Of a DNA stretch of 64,000 bases, positions 8,967 to 16,990 are shown in pieces. Source of the stretch: Rhodobacteraceae bacterium LMO-JJ12 (GTDB lineage Bacteria; Pseudomonadota; Alphaproteobacteria; Rhodobacterales; Rhodobacteraceae); NCBI GenBank assembly GCA_021555075.1, contig JAKGBX010000002.1, forward strand, positions 186,001-250,000, given 5' to 3'. A program made the position numbers and the translations under genes. The notes under the pieces are model-generated. The model saw nothing but the letters and a program-made list of their open reading frames with translations. It had not been told where the DNA came from and did no database searches. Within the stretch, counting starts at the first letter, position 1. Every line of letters starts with the position of its first letter.

Positions 8967-10202
8967 TCAGGCCGGAACCAAACGGCGTTCCTTGACCGGA
9001 AGATGGACGATGGCAGAGAAGGCACCAATTGCGACGCCGACCCACCAGACGGCGGAATAGCTGCCGTAGATGTCATACATCCGCCCGCCCAGCCAGACCC
9101 CCAGGAAGCTGCCAAGCTGGTGCGAGAAAAAGACGATTCCGTAGAGCGTACCCATGTAGCGCAGCCCATAGATATGGGCGATGAGACCGGAGGTGAGTGG
9201 CACCGTGGCCAGCCATAGTGCCCCCATGGAAACAGAGAACAAAAGCACCGTTGCCGGTGTCATCGGCACGAGAATGAAGGCGGCGGCGATGAGGGTGCGA
9301 CCGGTATAAATGCCTGCCAGCAAATACTTTTTCGAATACCGGTTGCCCAGCCAACCGGCAGTCAGGGTGCCGACGATATTAGCCAGACCGATTAGCGAGA
9401 TTGCCACCGCGCCGAGCCGCGACGTTGTGGTGATGCCCAAGCCATGCAAAAGACCGCCCGATGTGAGGGGGCCGCACATCTCGGTGACCAGGGCCGGAAA
9501 ATGCGCTGTGATGAAGGCCAGTTGATAGCCGCAGGAGAAAAAGCCGAGGAAAATCAATGTGTAGGACGGATCGCGGAAGGCTTTCTTGAGGATGGAGCCC
9601 ATGCTTTCTTCCAGCTCGGCGCGGCTTGCTGGTGGTTTGGGGCCGCGCATCATTGGCAGGGTGACAAGGACAGCAAGGATCATTGCGGCAAAGATCACGA
9701 ACACCGATTGCCAAGTGAAGAAGGTGAGCAGGTATTCGGCCAGCGGTGCGCCGATGACCTGACCGCCGGAGCCTGCGGCAGTGGCGATGGCAAGGCTCAT
9801 CGAGCGGTTTTCATCCGAGGCGGCACGGCCCACCACCGCGAGAATGACCCCGAAGCCCGTGCCTGCGATGCCGAAACCCACAAGGATTTCATAGAGTTGC
9901 ATTGAGGTTGGTGTGACTGCGAAAGAGCTGAGCACAAGTCCTGCGGCATAGATCAGGGCGCCGATGATTATGGCGCGCCGGTCACCTATTTTTTCGGCCA
10001 AGGCGCCGAAAATCGGCTGGCCGATGCCCCAGAACAGGTTTTGCAAGGCGATGGCGAGGGAAAACTCGCTTCGCGCCCAGCCGAATTCTTCGGCGATGGG
10101 GATCTGAAAAATACCGAAGCTGGCACGAATGGCGAAGGAAACAAGGATGATCACGCACCCCACGATCAACACGGGAGTGAAAAGAGGGGCGGATTTCTGC
10201 AT
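8967..10202 (-). CDS. MFS transporter
   Basis: Twelve-helix major facilitator of 411 residues. The cytoplasmic loop motif between helices 2 and 3 appears as GALAEKIGDRRAIIIG, and the central loop carries PKPPASRAELEESMGS. It resembles the OFA/monocarboxylate-type MFS subgroup (VSFAIRASFGIFQIPIAEEFGW at the first helix), so an organic acid or anion is plausible. ATG 10202 is preceded by GGAG at six bases. The 370 bases upstream hold palindromic repeats that may include its control region. Confidence 0.87.
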   Translation of the reverse strand: MQKSAPLFTPVLIVGCVIILVSFAIRASFGIFQIPIAEEFGWARSEFSLAIALQNLFWGIGQPIFGALAEKIGDRRAIIIGALIYAAGLVLSSFAVTPTSMQLYEILVGFGIAGTGFGVILAVVGRAASDENRSMSLAIATAAGSGGQVIGAPLAEYLLTFFTWQSVFVIFAAMILAVLVTLPMMRGPKPPASRAELEESMGSILKKAFRDPSYTLIFLGFFSCGYQLAFITAHFPALVTEMCGPLTSGGLLHGLGITTTSRLGAVAISLIGLANIVGTLTAGWLGNRYSKKYLLAGIYTGRTLIAAAFILVPMTPATVLLFSVSMGALWLATVPLTSGLIAHIYGLRYMGTLYGIVFFSHQLGSFLGVWLGGRMYDIYGSYSAVWWVGVAIGAFSAIVHLPVKERRLVPA

Positions 10203-10300
10203 GAACGTCTCCTGTAATGGTAGAAGGTTTACCCCGTATGCAGACGGCGTCAAATCAGGATTTGTTAACTTGTGTTAACGGCGGCGCGCGGTGTCGGAAG

Positions 10301-10375
10301 GTGGGGTGATTTGCGGCTGCTGTCTGGCTGCTATGCGTATGACATACGCAAGCGTATGGACTAACGCGCCGTTAA
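10301..10375 (+). repeat. Dispersed intergenic element with CGTATG palindrome, copy A
   Basis: The core GCGTATG-A-CATACGC (10335-10349) is a perfect odd palindrome followed by a third half-site CGTATGG (10353-10359). It shares about 45 of 57 ungapped positions with a second copy at 56700-56780, beginning GGGGTGA, then GCGGCTGC, CTGGCTG and the core. The centre lies 140 bases upstream of the MFS start. Function unknown. Confidence 0.7.
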
Positions 10376-10407
10376 GGTTAATGCGGCGGTCGGCGCGGTG
10401 GATGGCC

Positions 10408-10487
10408 GCCCCCGCCTTCGCGCGCCCACCCGCCCACCCCGGTCGCGGTTTGCAGGCAAACCACGACCGACGCCCGAAGGCGGGGGC
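10408..10487. repeat. Nested inverted repeats (cruciform-capable)
   Basis: The outer arms GCCCCCGCCTTCG (10408-10420) and CGAAGGCGGGGGC (10475-10487) are exact 13-base inverted copies. Inside lies a second hairpin: GGTCGCGGTTTGC (10441-10453) and GCAAACCACGACC (10456-10468) pair with one mismatch. There is no following T-run, so this is not a simple terminator. It could be a structured RNA 3' end or a repeat relic. Confidence 0.75.
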
Positions 10488-10517
10488 TTGGGTTTTGAAT
10501 GAGCTGCCAAGCGGCAC

Positions 10518-10558
10518 CTGCGGGAAGCTTCGCGGAGGATATTTTCGGTCAGAGGAAG
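10518..10558 (+). repeat. GGATATTT intergenic element, copy A
   Basis: Shares the pattern GC(T/C)(T/C)CGCGG(A/G)GGATATTT..GGTCAGAGG with 24331-24369, and the core GGATATTT with the reverse complement of 63659-63680. It lies just 3' of the hydrolase gene. Such elements are common between genes in Rhodobacteraceae; no role is established that I know of. Confidence 0.6.
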
Positions 10559-10574
10559 ATCGTGGCGCGCGCGC

Positions 10575-11363
10575 CTATTCGGGGAGGGTTCTTGCCCAAT
10601 CGAGAAAGACCTGTGCGCTTGCCTGCCAGTGACGTGACAGCATCAGGTCATGCGGCGCGTCGGGGATGATATGTGCAGCAGTGTCAAAACGGCGGGCGAG
10701 GCGGTGCTGGGTTTTGGGTGGAAAGATCTGATCGAGTGCGCCGCCGACCACACAGACCGAGGGCGAGGCCGTGGGTTTGTGCGGCAGCGCCAATACCAGC
10801 ATATCGAGGAAGGCAAGGAAGCTTTCATCGCTCAGCCGGGGATGGAAGGCGGCGATGGCGTCGTCTGTTGCATCCGGATCGAGAAAGAGTTGGGCGGCAT
10901 GCTGCGGGTTCTGGACCATCGGGTAGAGAGAGGCGCGGGCAAGGACGCGAAGCAGGGTGAGCGGGGTGCGGCGCAGGGTTTTGAGCGCGACACCCAGCGC
11001 GCCGGTATGCGGGAGGGCGCAGAGAAGGCCCGCGCCACGCAGGGGGATGTTTCGCGCCATCAGGTGTTGGATGATGAACCCGCCCATGGAATGGCCGATG
11101 ACGATGGGCGGGGCGGGCAGCTCTGCAATCGTGCAAGCGATATCATCGACGTAGTCGCGGATCCGGTTCCAGCGCATGGCTTTGCGCGGCGGGCTTTGCC
11201 CGTGGCCGCGCAAGTCGGGCGCATGGGTGTCGAACCCAGCGTCGGCGAAGGCATTGAGGTAATTGCCCTGCCAGCACCATGCGCCGTGCCACGCGCCATG
11301 GACCAAAAGCACGGGCGGGCCGTTCTTTGGCCCCTTGCGCAGGATGTTGAGCGTTGCAGTCAT
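10575..11363 (-). CDS. Alpha/beta hydrolase
   Basis: A 262-residue alpha/beta hydrolase-fold protein. Oxyanion region LLVHGAWHGAWCW lies near residue 20, the DLRGHGQS motif near 50, nucleophile elbow IGHSMGGF near 88 (Ser), the acid in GGALDQIFPP near 210 and the catalytic His in DAPHDLML near 237. The subfamily resembles salicylate/hydroxynitrile-type esterases (AWHGAWCW), but substrate is unknown. The start is ATG 11363; the TTG two codons upstream was not used. It is divergent from zapE. Confidence 0.87.
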   Translation of the reverse strand: MTATLNILRKGPKNGPPVLLVHGAWHGAWCWQGNYLNAFADAGFDTHAPDLRGHGQSPPRKAMRWNRIRDYVDDIACTIAELPAPPIVIGHSMGGFIIQHLMARNIPLRGAGLLCALPHTGALGVALKTLRRTPLTLLRVLARASLYPMVQNPQHAAQLFLDPDATDDAIAAFHPRLSDESFLAFLDMLVLALPHKPTASPSVCVVGGALDQIFPPKTQHRLARRFDTAAHIIPDAPHDLMLSRHWQASAQVFLDWARTLPE

Positions 11364-11533
11364 GTGCAAAAGCTTAGCGGCTCTACACTTCTGTGCAAAG
11401 CCGCGCTAAAGCGTTTCGACATTTTGCTCGAACCTATCAGGATGTGGAAACGCCCGGCGGAAAAGAATACTGGGGGCGGTTTCAATTCAGGTTCGAGTTT
11501 CAAATCACGCTTGAAACTTCTAGAGAAGGCCAC

Positions 11534-12616
11534 ATGACGCGCGATATTGCCGAGGAATATGCCGCCCGCGTGGCGGCGGGAACGCTGACGCCTGATCCGG
11601 CGCAGGTGGCGGTTTTGCCCGAGTTGGAACGGGTGCGCCAGGCGCTTGCCAAACCTGTCAGAAAGGGTTGGTTCGGCAAGGTCAAGGTGGAGCCTGTTCG
11701 CGGGCTATACCTCTGGGGCGGGGTTGGGCGCGGCAAGTCGATGCTGATGGATTTGTTTGTCGATTGTCTGGGCGATGTTCCGGTGCGGCGGGTGCATTTT
11801 CATGGCTTCATGCAAGAGATTCACGAGGCGATGCACAAGGCGCGCAAGGAGGGTGTGGAAGATGCGTTGATGCCCGCTGCGAGAGCGGTGATTGACAGCG
11901 TGCGATGCCTTGCGTTCGACGAAATGCAGATCAGCGATATCACCGATGCGATGATTGTAGGGCGGCTTTTCGAGGCGTTGCTTGGGGCGGGTGTTGCCAT
12001 TGTTACCACGTCGAACCGCGCACCGGATGAGCTTTATAAAGACGGGCTGAACCGGCAGTTGTTTCTGCCCTTCATTGATCTGTTGAAGGAGCAGATGGAG
12101 GTGCGCGAGTTGGCCAGCGCAACCGACTATCGTCAGGATCGTTTGGAGGGGCAGCCGGTCTATTTCACGCCCAATGATGGCGCGGCGCGGGCGGCGATGG
12201 ATGCGATCTGGCAGGATCTCACCGGCGGGAGGAGTGAGCGGCTGGTGTTGAAGGTGAAGGGCCGGGAGGTGGAGATTCCCGGGTTTCACAATGGCGTGGC
12301 GCGGGCGAGTTTTTATGACCTTTGCGGTCGGATGCTGGGACCGGGGGATTACCTGGCGCTGGCGCAGGAGGTCAAGGTTCTGTTGATCGACGCGATCCCG
12401 CGCCTGTCGCGCAGCAATTTCAACGAGGCGAAGCGGTTCGTGACATTGGTTGATGCCTTGTATGAGGCCGATGTGCGGCTGATCGCCAGTGCGGCGTCGG
12501 AGCCGGAAATGCTCTATGTCGAGGGCGAGGGCACGTTTGAGTTTGAGCGCACGGCGAGTCGGTTGCGGGAGATGCAGTCGGACGGTTGGGGTGCGGAGCA
12601 GGACTCAGCAGGCTGA
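11534..12616 (+). CDS. zapE: Cell division protein ZapE (AFG1-like ATPase)
   Basis: A 360-residue AFG1/ZapE P-loop ATPase. In gammaproteobacteria it destabilises the Z-ring; mitochondrial homologues act in respiratory protein quality control. Walker A GGVGRGKSMLMDLF lies near residue 62, Walker B CLAFDEMQISDITDAM near 130, and the family block RVHFHGFMQEIHEAMH near 85. ATG 11534 (MTRDIAEEYAARV) is the normal family start; the frame is open upstream but encodes no conserved residues. In many alphaproteobacteria mdh follows; here the convergent LysM gene does. Confidence 0.9.
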   Translation: MTRDIAEEYAARVAAGTLTPDPAQVAVLPELERVRQALAKPVRKGWFGKVKVEPVRGLYLWGGVGRGKSMLMDLFVDCLGDVPVRRVHFHGFMQEIHEAMHKARKEGVEDALMPAARAVIDSVRCLAFDEMQISDITDAMIVGRLFEALLGAGVAIVTTSNRAPDELYKDGLNRQLFLPFIDLLKEQMEVRELASATDYRQDRLEGQPVYFTPNDGAARAAMDAIWQDLTGGRSERLVLKVKGREVEIPGFHNGVARASFYDLCGRMLGPGDYLALAQEVKVLLIDAIPRLSRSNFNEAKRFVTLVDALYEADVRLIASAASEPEMLYVEGEGTFEFERTASRLREMQSDGWGAEQDSAG

Positions 12617-12642
12617 TCCGACGGGCATTTGAAAGGTTAGAA

Positions 12643-12671
12643 AAATGAAAGGGGGCCGTTGAACCGGCCCC
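12643..12671 (-). terminator. Rho-independent terminator for the LysM gene
   Basis: On the minus strand a 7-bp stem GGGGCCG / CGGCCCC (12652-12658 with 12665-12671) is followed by CCTTTCATTTTTC. It lies 45 bases beyond the LysM stop and between two convergent genes, so it may also stop zapE transcripts. Confidence 0.65.
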
Positions 12672-12716
12672 TCAGTCATTCCTGCCTGGTTGTTTTGATG
12701 CTCGGGTGTCGGCCTT

Positions 12717-13625
12717 TCAGGATGTGCCGGGGTTGGGGATGGTCAGGCGCTGACCCGGGCGAATAGCGTTGGGGGTTGAAAGAAAAGTGCGGTTGGCCTC
12801 GTAGATCGTCTTGTAGAGGCGCGCGTCGCCGTAAAACTTGTGCGCGATCGCGCCGAGGCTGTCGCCGCTTTGAACTGTGTAGAAACTATAGTGAATGGTT
12901 TGCCCGGCGCGCTGGACCACGCGCACCTCGACGCCAGCGCCATCAGCGAAGGTTTTGGGCGGGATCGCGGCGTCATTGGCGGGTTTGGATTTGGTGACCA
13001 GCGTTGCCAGAAGCGTGGCGGTGTCGAGCTTGCCGGTGTCGGTGAGAAGCGCGTCGGGCACGGTGATCTGCCCGGCTATGGCGGCTTCGTTGAGAATGGC
13101 GTCGAGATAGGCGTCGGGCTGCCCCTGGTGCAGGGCCTGGGCAATCAGCGCTTCGAGATTTCGGGCTTGGGGTATCAGGGAAGGTGTGCGGGCGGCCGTG
13201 AGTGAGGCCAGCACATCGGCGGTCATGTCGCGCAGCGCGTCGGGTTCGCCGGTGGCGGGCGCGGTCGGGGAGGATTTGCCAAGGCCGGAAAGCACGCTGG
13301 CGCTGAGCGTGGCCATGTCCGCGTTGCCAGCTTCGGGCGCGGGCGCGGAGGGTTGGGCGATGGCGGAACCGAGGGGGGAGGCATTGAGCGATGCGGCGGA
13401 TGTGGTGCCAAGCGTAGACACGAGGTCGAGATCGTTTTCAGCGCGGCTGACCTGAACCTGATTGACGACCGGGGAGGGCGCGCGATCTGAGCTGTCAGGT
13501 TCGGAAGCATGGAGGAATGCGTCTTGTGGCGGGGTGCCCGGTTGCAGAGCAAGCAAAGCGAGGGTGATTGCCAGAAAGCCCCCGGCGATGACGAACATGC
13601 GAAGCATTGGGCTTTTGTCCTCCAT
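12717..13625 (-). CDS. LysM peptidoglycan-binding membrane protein
   Basis: The 302-residue protein has an N-terminal signal anchor (about residues 8-27, FVIAGGFLAITLALLALQ). A long Ala/Ser/Pro-rich periplasmic linker follows. A single C-terminal LysM domain (about 249-297, beginning YTVQSGDSLGAIAHKFYGD) should bind glycan strands of the cell wall. No enzymatic domain is present. ATG 13625 sits three bases after the rhodanese stop; an ATG six codons later, with GGAGG in front, is an equally good start. Probably cotranscribed with the rhodanese gene. Confidence 0.85.
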   Translation of the reverse strand: MEDKSPMLRMFVIAGGFLAITLALLALQPGTPPQDAFLHASEPDSSDRAPSPVVNQVQVSRAENDLDLVSTLGTTSAASLNASPLGSAIAQPSAPAPEAGNADMATLSASVLSGLGKSSPTAPATGEPDALRDMTADVLASLTAARTPSLIPQARNLEALIAQALHQGQPDAYLDAILNEAAIAGQITVPDALLTDTGKLDTATLLATLVTKSKPANDAAIPPKTFADGAGVEVRVVQRAGQTIHYSFYTVQSGDSLGAIAHKFYGDARLYKTIYEANRTFLSTPNAIRPGQRLTIPNPGTS

Positions 13626-13628
13626 CGC

Positions 13629-14258
13629 TCAGCTTGTTGGTTGGTGAATGGTGAGCCCGAGCAGCGCCCAAAGCTGCATGCCACCACGATAATATTGGAT
13701 TTTCTCGGGGGGGTAACCGGCCTGTATCAGGTTTTGGACGGCGCGTGCGCTTTGGGCGTCCCATGGTCCGTTACAAAACACGGTCAGAGCCAGCGCGTTG
13801 GAGAAATCCCACTCGGTATCGGACTTCTGGGCGCCCAGCGCCTTGAGGATATCATCGCGGTAGGGGTTGGCGGCATCGAGCGTGGAAAACGGCACGTTGA
13901 CCGCGCCGGGGATCGTGCCTTTGCGGAACCATTCCGGCACCCGGCTGTCGATCAGAAGCCCTTGGTTCGAGGCGACGCTGGTTTCGAGAAAATCCATCAC
14001 CTCGAGCTCGCCAATGGTCGCCACGCCGGGCGCTGCCGACACTGGAGAGATGCAGAACGGCGGGCAGGGGCGCGAGGTTTTGGTCAATTCGGGGTTGAGG
14101 TGGTGCGCAGTGTCCTGAATTCGCGCAATAATCAGTTCGTGGCCGTTCAGCACGATGTTGCGCGATGCCACGTCGGGCGTGATCTGGACTTCCTGGGCGA
14201 CGAGGGGCGTGGCGATGGACAAGCCGATAGCGACGGCGAGGCGCAAAAGGCGCTGCAT
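13629..14258 (-). CDS. Periplasmic rhodanese-like protein
   Basis: The 209-residue protein begins with a signal peptide (about 1-21, ending LVAQE). The second half is a rhodanese domain: LLIDSRVPEWFRKGTIPGAVNVP (about 101-123) and the active-site loop VFCNGPWDAQS with Cys162. A pair of cysteines, Cys65 and Cys69 (RPCPPFC), lies before the domain and could form a disulfide. Secreted rhodanese proteins handle sulfane sulfur or act as redox partners; no substrate is indicated. It is upstream of the LysM gene by three bases. Confidence 0.85.
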   Translation of the reverse strand: MQRLLRLAVAIGLSIATPLVAQEVQITPDVASRNIVLNGHELIIARIQDTAHHLNPELTKTSRPCPPFCISPVSAAPGVATIGELEVMDFLETSVASNQGLLIDSRVPEWFRKGTIPGAVNVPFSTLDAANPYRDDILKALGAQKSDTEWDFSNALALTVFCNGPWDAQSARAVQNLIQAGYPPEKIQYYRGGMQLWALLGLTIHQPTS

Positions 14259-14324
14259 AATCGTGTCCCCTAATACTCACGCGCCAATTACGCTACAGGC
14301 TGGCGCGTTTCGTCTTCATGCCCA

Positions 14325-14369
14325 GATATAGGCGAATCGCCGCGAATCAGTCAACATAAAGTGATTCGC
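14325..14369 (-). promoter_or_regulatory. Candidate sigma-70 promoter with overlapping palindrome
   Basis: On the minus strand TTGACT (14349-14354) and TATATC (14325-14330) are 18 bases apart and point at the rhodanese gene, whose start is 67 bases downstream. An 8-bp inverted repeat GCGAATCA-N12-TGATTCGC (14342-14369) covers the -35 box and could be an operator. Predicted from sequence only. Confidence 0.5.
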
Positions 14370-14414
14370 TATGAAACATCGAATTATCTGGGAAAATTTG
14401 GGCAGACGGGGAGA

Positions 14415-15680
14415 TCAGGCGTTTGTACGCAGGACCATTCCGGCAAGGTAGAGTGAGCCACAGATCAGCACGCGCGCGTGGGGATCTTGGGTGGCGATGG
14501 AGGTGAGGGCGGCTTGAACGTTTTCTGCGGTTTGCGCTTGGATGCCGCAAGTGCGGGCGGCGCTGGCGGTTTCTTCGGCGGGTAGGGTGGCGGCCTCGCC
14601 GGGGATCGACACGGCGGTGAGGCTCTGGATATGGGGCGCCATCGGGGTCAGGTAGCCTGCGATATCCTTGGTATTGAGCATGCCGCAGATCAGATGCGTC
14701 GGGCGTTTGGGCAAGCCGGAGAGGTGGCGCGCGAGGGCCTGACCGGCGGCGGCGTTGTGGCCGCCATCGAGCCAAAGCTCGATTTCGGGCGCGCTGTCGG
14801 TGAGGGGGCCAGAGCGCAGGCGTTGCAGGCGGGCGGGCCAATGAGTGTTTTGCATGGCAGCTTCGGGCGATCCGGTTTTGAGCGTGCGCAGGGCGGCCAA
14901 AGCGGCACCGGCGTTGTCGATCTGATGCGCGCCGGGTAGTGCGGGCAAAGGCAGGTCGAGAAGGCCGGTTTCGTCCTGAAAGATCAAGCGTTCGCGTTCC
15001 TCGTAGGCGTGCCAATGCTGGGCCTGGGCAATCAGCGGCGCGCCGAGAGCAGCGGCGCGGGCTTCGATCACTTCCATCGCTTCATCCGGTTGCGGGCCGA
15101 CGACGCAAGGCACACCACGTTTGAGGATGCCGGCCTTCTCGAAGGCGATCTTGGCCAGCGTGTCGCCGAGATATTGTTCGTGGTCGATTGACACCGGTGT
15201 AATGATGGTGAGGGCGGGTTTTTCGATCACGTTGGTGGCGTCGAGCCGCCCGCCGAGGCCGACTTCGAGGATCGTGTAATCCGCCGGGGTGCGGGCCATG
15301 GCGAGGAAGGCGGCGCAGGTGGTGATCTCGAAGTAGGTGATATTGCCGCTCTCGTTTGCGGCGTAGCATTCATCAAGCACGGCGGTGAGGGCGCTTTCTT
15401 CGATCAGATCGCCCGCGAGGCGGATGCGTTCGTGAAAACGCGCGAGATGTGGCGAGGTATAGGCGTGGACGCGGTGGCGCGAGCCTTCAAGCCCGGCGCG
15501 GATCATCGCCTGGGTTGAACCTTTGCCGTTGGTGCCAGCGATATGGATGACCGGGGGCAAGTCGTTTTGGGGGTTGCCCAATGCGTCGAGCAGACGCCAC
15601 ATGCGATCAAGCGTGAGGTCGATGATCTTGGGGTGTAGCGCCATCATCCGGGCCAGGATGGCGTCGGAGCCGGGGTTCAT
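14415..15680 (-). CDS. folC: Bifunctional dihydrofolate synthase / folylpolyglutamate synthase
   Basis: Adds glutamate to dihydropteroate and to folates in the cytoplasm. The 421-residue Mur-ligase-fold protein has P-loop [15 protein letters not shown] (about 46-60), [13 protein letters not shown] (about 75-87) and the family block [14 protein letters not shown] (about 140-153). [22 protein letters not shown] follows. The C-terminal domain has [10 protein letters not shown] near 308. Length is normal. The start overlaps the accD stop (ATGA), the usual accD-folC operon of alphaproteobacteria. Confidence 0.95.
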   Translation of the reverse strand: MNPGSDAILARMMALHPKIIDLTLDRMWRLLDALGNPQNDLPPVIHIAGTNGKGSTQAMIRAGLEGSRHRVHAYTSPHLARFHERIRLAGDLIEESALTAVLDECYAANESGNITYFEITTCAAFLAMARTPADYTILEVGLGGRLDATNVIEKPALTIITPVSIDHEQYLGDTLAKIAFEKAGILKRGVPCVVGPQPDEAMEVIEARAAALGAPLIAQAQHWHAYEERERLIFQDETGLLDLPLPALPGAHQIDNAGAALAALRTLKTGSPEAAMQNTHWPARLQRLRSGPLTDSAPEIELWLDGGHNAAAGQALARHLSGLPKRPTHLICGMLNTKDIAGYLTPMAPHIQSLTAVSIPGEAATLPAEETASAARTCGIQAQTAENVQAALTSIATQDPHARVLICGSLYLAGMVLRTNA

Positions 15681-16657
15681 TTTTTCGCGGCAGGTTTGGC
15701 AGGCGGCTTCGCTTCCTTTTCAGGCGGCGTCGCTTTGGCGGCGGCTTGTGGCTCGGCTTCGGTATCCGCCTCGGCCTCGGGTGCGGGCAACTCGCCGGCG
15801 ATGGCGGGATCGAGGCCCAGCAGCATGCGGGTGATCGAGATCAGTTCGTCACGCAATTGCGGGCGCGGTGTGACCCGGTCGAGCATGCCGTGATCGAGAA
15901 GATACTCGGCGCGTTGGAACCCTTCGGGTAGTCGTTCGCCAAGGGTTTGTTCGATGACGCGCGGCCCGGCAAAGCAGATCAGCGCATTGGGCTCGGCGAT
16001 CTGGATGTCGCCCAGCATGGCATAAGACGCAGTCACCCCGCCGGTGGTGGGATGGGTGAGCACCACGATATAGGGCAGCCCGGCCTCTTTGAGCATCTGC
16101 ACGGCGACGGTGGTGCGCGGCATCTGCATGAGCGACAGGATGCCTTCCTGCATACGCGCGCCACCGGCGGCGGAGAACAGGATGAGCGGGCGCTTTAGCT
16201 TTACCGCGCGTTCGGCGGCGGCGATGATGGCATTGCCGACATACATGCCCATCGAGCCGCCCATGAAGGCGAAATCCTGGGCTGCGGCGACGATGGGGGT
16301 GCGACCTATTTCGCCTTCGACCACCAACATCGCTTCTTTTTCGCCGGTGGCTTTCTGGGCGGCTCTCATCCGGTCGGGATAGCGTTTCTGATCGCGGAAC
16401 TTGAGCGGGTCTTCGGGAACATCGGGCACGGCTACTTCGGTGAAGACGCCACCATCAAACAGGGCTGCGAAGCGGTTGCGCGGGGTGATTGCCATGTGAT
16501 GGCCGCAAGAGGTGCAGACGTTGAGATTGTCCGTCAGCTCGCGGTGAAACAGCATCGTGCCGCATTCATCGCACTTCTGCCACAGGTTTTCCGGCGTATC
16601 GCGACGCGAAAAGATCGAGTTGATCCGGGGGCGAACGTAGTTGGTGATCCAGTTCAT
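15677..16657 (-). CDS. accD: Acetyl-CoA carboxylase carboxyltransferase subunit beta
   Basis: With AccA it transfers CO2 from carboxybiotin to acetyl-CoA, the first step of fatty-acid synthesis. The N-terminal zinc ribbon has Cys29, Cys32, Cys48 and Cys51 (CDECG and CTSCG). The crotonase-fold core carries [14 protein letters not shown] and [12 protein letters not shown] (oxyanion glycines). The C-terminal 40 residues are an Ala/Glu/Pro/Lys-rich tail ending PPAKPAAKK, low-complexity and typical of Rhodobacteraceae AccD. trpB, often the upstream neighbour in relatives, is absent; pstS is divergent. Confidence 0.96.
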   Translation of the reverse strand: MNWITNYVRPRINSIFSRRDTPENLWQKCDECGTMLFHRELTDNLNVCTSCGHHMAITPRNRFAALFDGGVFTEVAVPDVPEDPLKFRDQKRYPDRMRAAQKATGEKEAMLVVEGEIGRTPIVAAAQDFAFMGGSMGMYVGNAIIAAAERAVKLKRPLILFSAAGGARMQEGILSLMQMPRTTVAVQMLKEAGLPYIVVLTHPTTGGVTASYAMLGDIQIAEPNALICFAGPRVIEQTLGERLPEGFQRAEYLLDHGMLDRVTPRPQLRDELISITRMLLGLDPAIAGELPAPEAEADTEAEPQAAAKATPPEKEAKPPAKPAAKK

Positions 16658-16990
16658 GGGGCTGAGTCGCCTCTTTTAGCGCGGGTTCGTTGGTTCACGA
16701 GATAGTCGCGGGCGCAGGGAATTGCAATCAACCTAACCCGGCGGGTTTTGCGTGTTCGCGAAGGAATGTGCCGTTGGGGAAGCCTGACACGGCAATACGT
16801 TGGCCAGTTTGGCCTGTTGTGCCAACACTTATCAATGAAAGCGCCGGGAGGTGCGTCAGCGATGCGCCAGAGATCTGCCGGTGCGTTGTTGCAAAACTGT
16901 CATGAAACCTTTGCAGAAGCATCACAGAATCCCACTAGCGACACGGCAGAGGTCGAATGCTCCGGCCCGAAATGACAACCAGGAGATAGT
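16658..16990. other. Divergent regulatory region between accD and pstS
   Basis: There is no convincing gene in this 333-base stretch; short frames in it lack family resemblance. It should carry the accD promoter on the left and the pst promoter on the right, including the Pho-box-like site at 16897-16914. Confidence 0.6.
16897..16914 (+). promoter_or_regulatory. Candidate Pho box upstream of pstS
   Basis: CTGTCAT, GAAA, then CCTTTGC fits the two-half-site PhoB pattern CTGTCAT-N4-CTGTCAT with a perfect first half and a weak second half. It lies 76 bases before the pstS start, the expected place for PhoB activation. Confidence 0.5.

Larger units (their letters stand above)
10203..10574. other. 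Repeat-rich intergenic region upstream of the MFS gene
   Basis: There is no gene in this 372-base stretch. It holds GTTAAC-TTGT-GTTAAC (10264-10279) and a CGTATG palindromic element (10301-10375). It also holds nested inverted repeats (10408-10487) and a GGATATTTTCGG element (10518-10558), each listed separately. The first two lie where a promoter and operators of the MFS gene would be. Confidence 0.6.

Noticed and set aside
10265-10278. CtrA binding site
   Set aside because: TTAA blocks are separated by six bases; the CtrA consensus requires seven.
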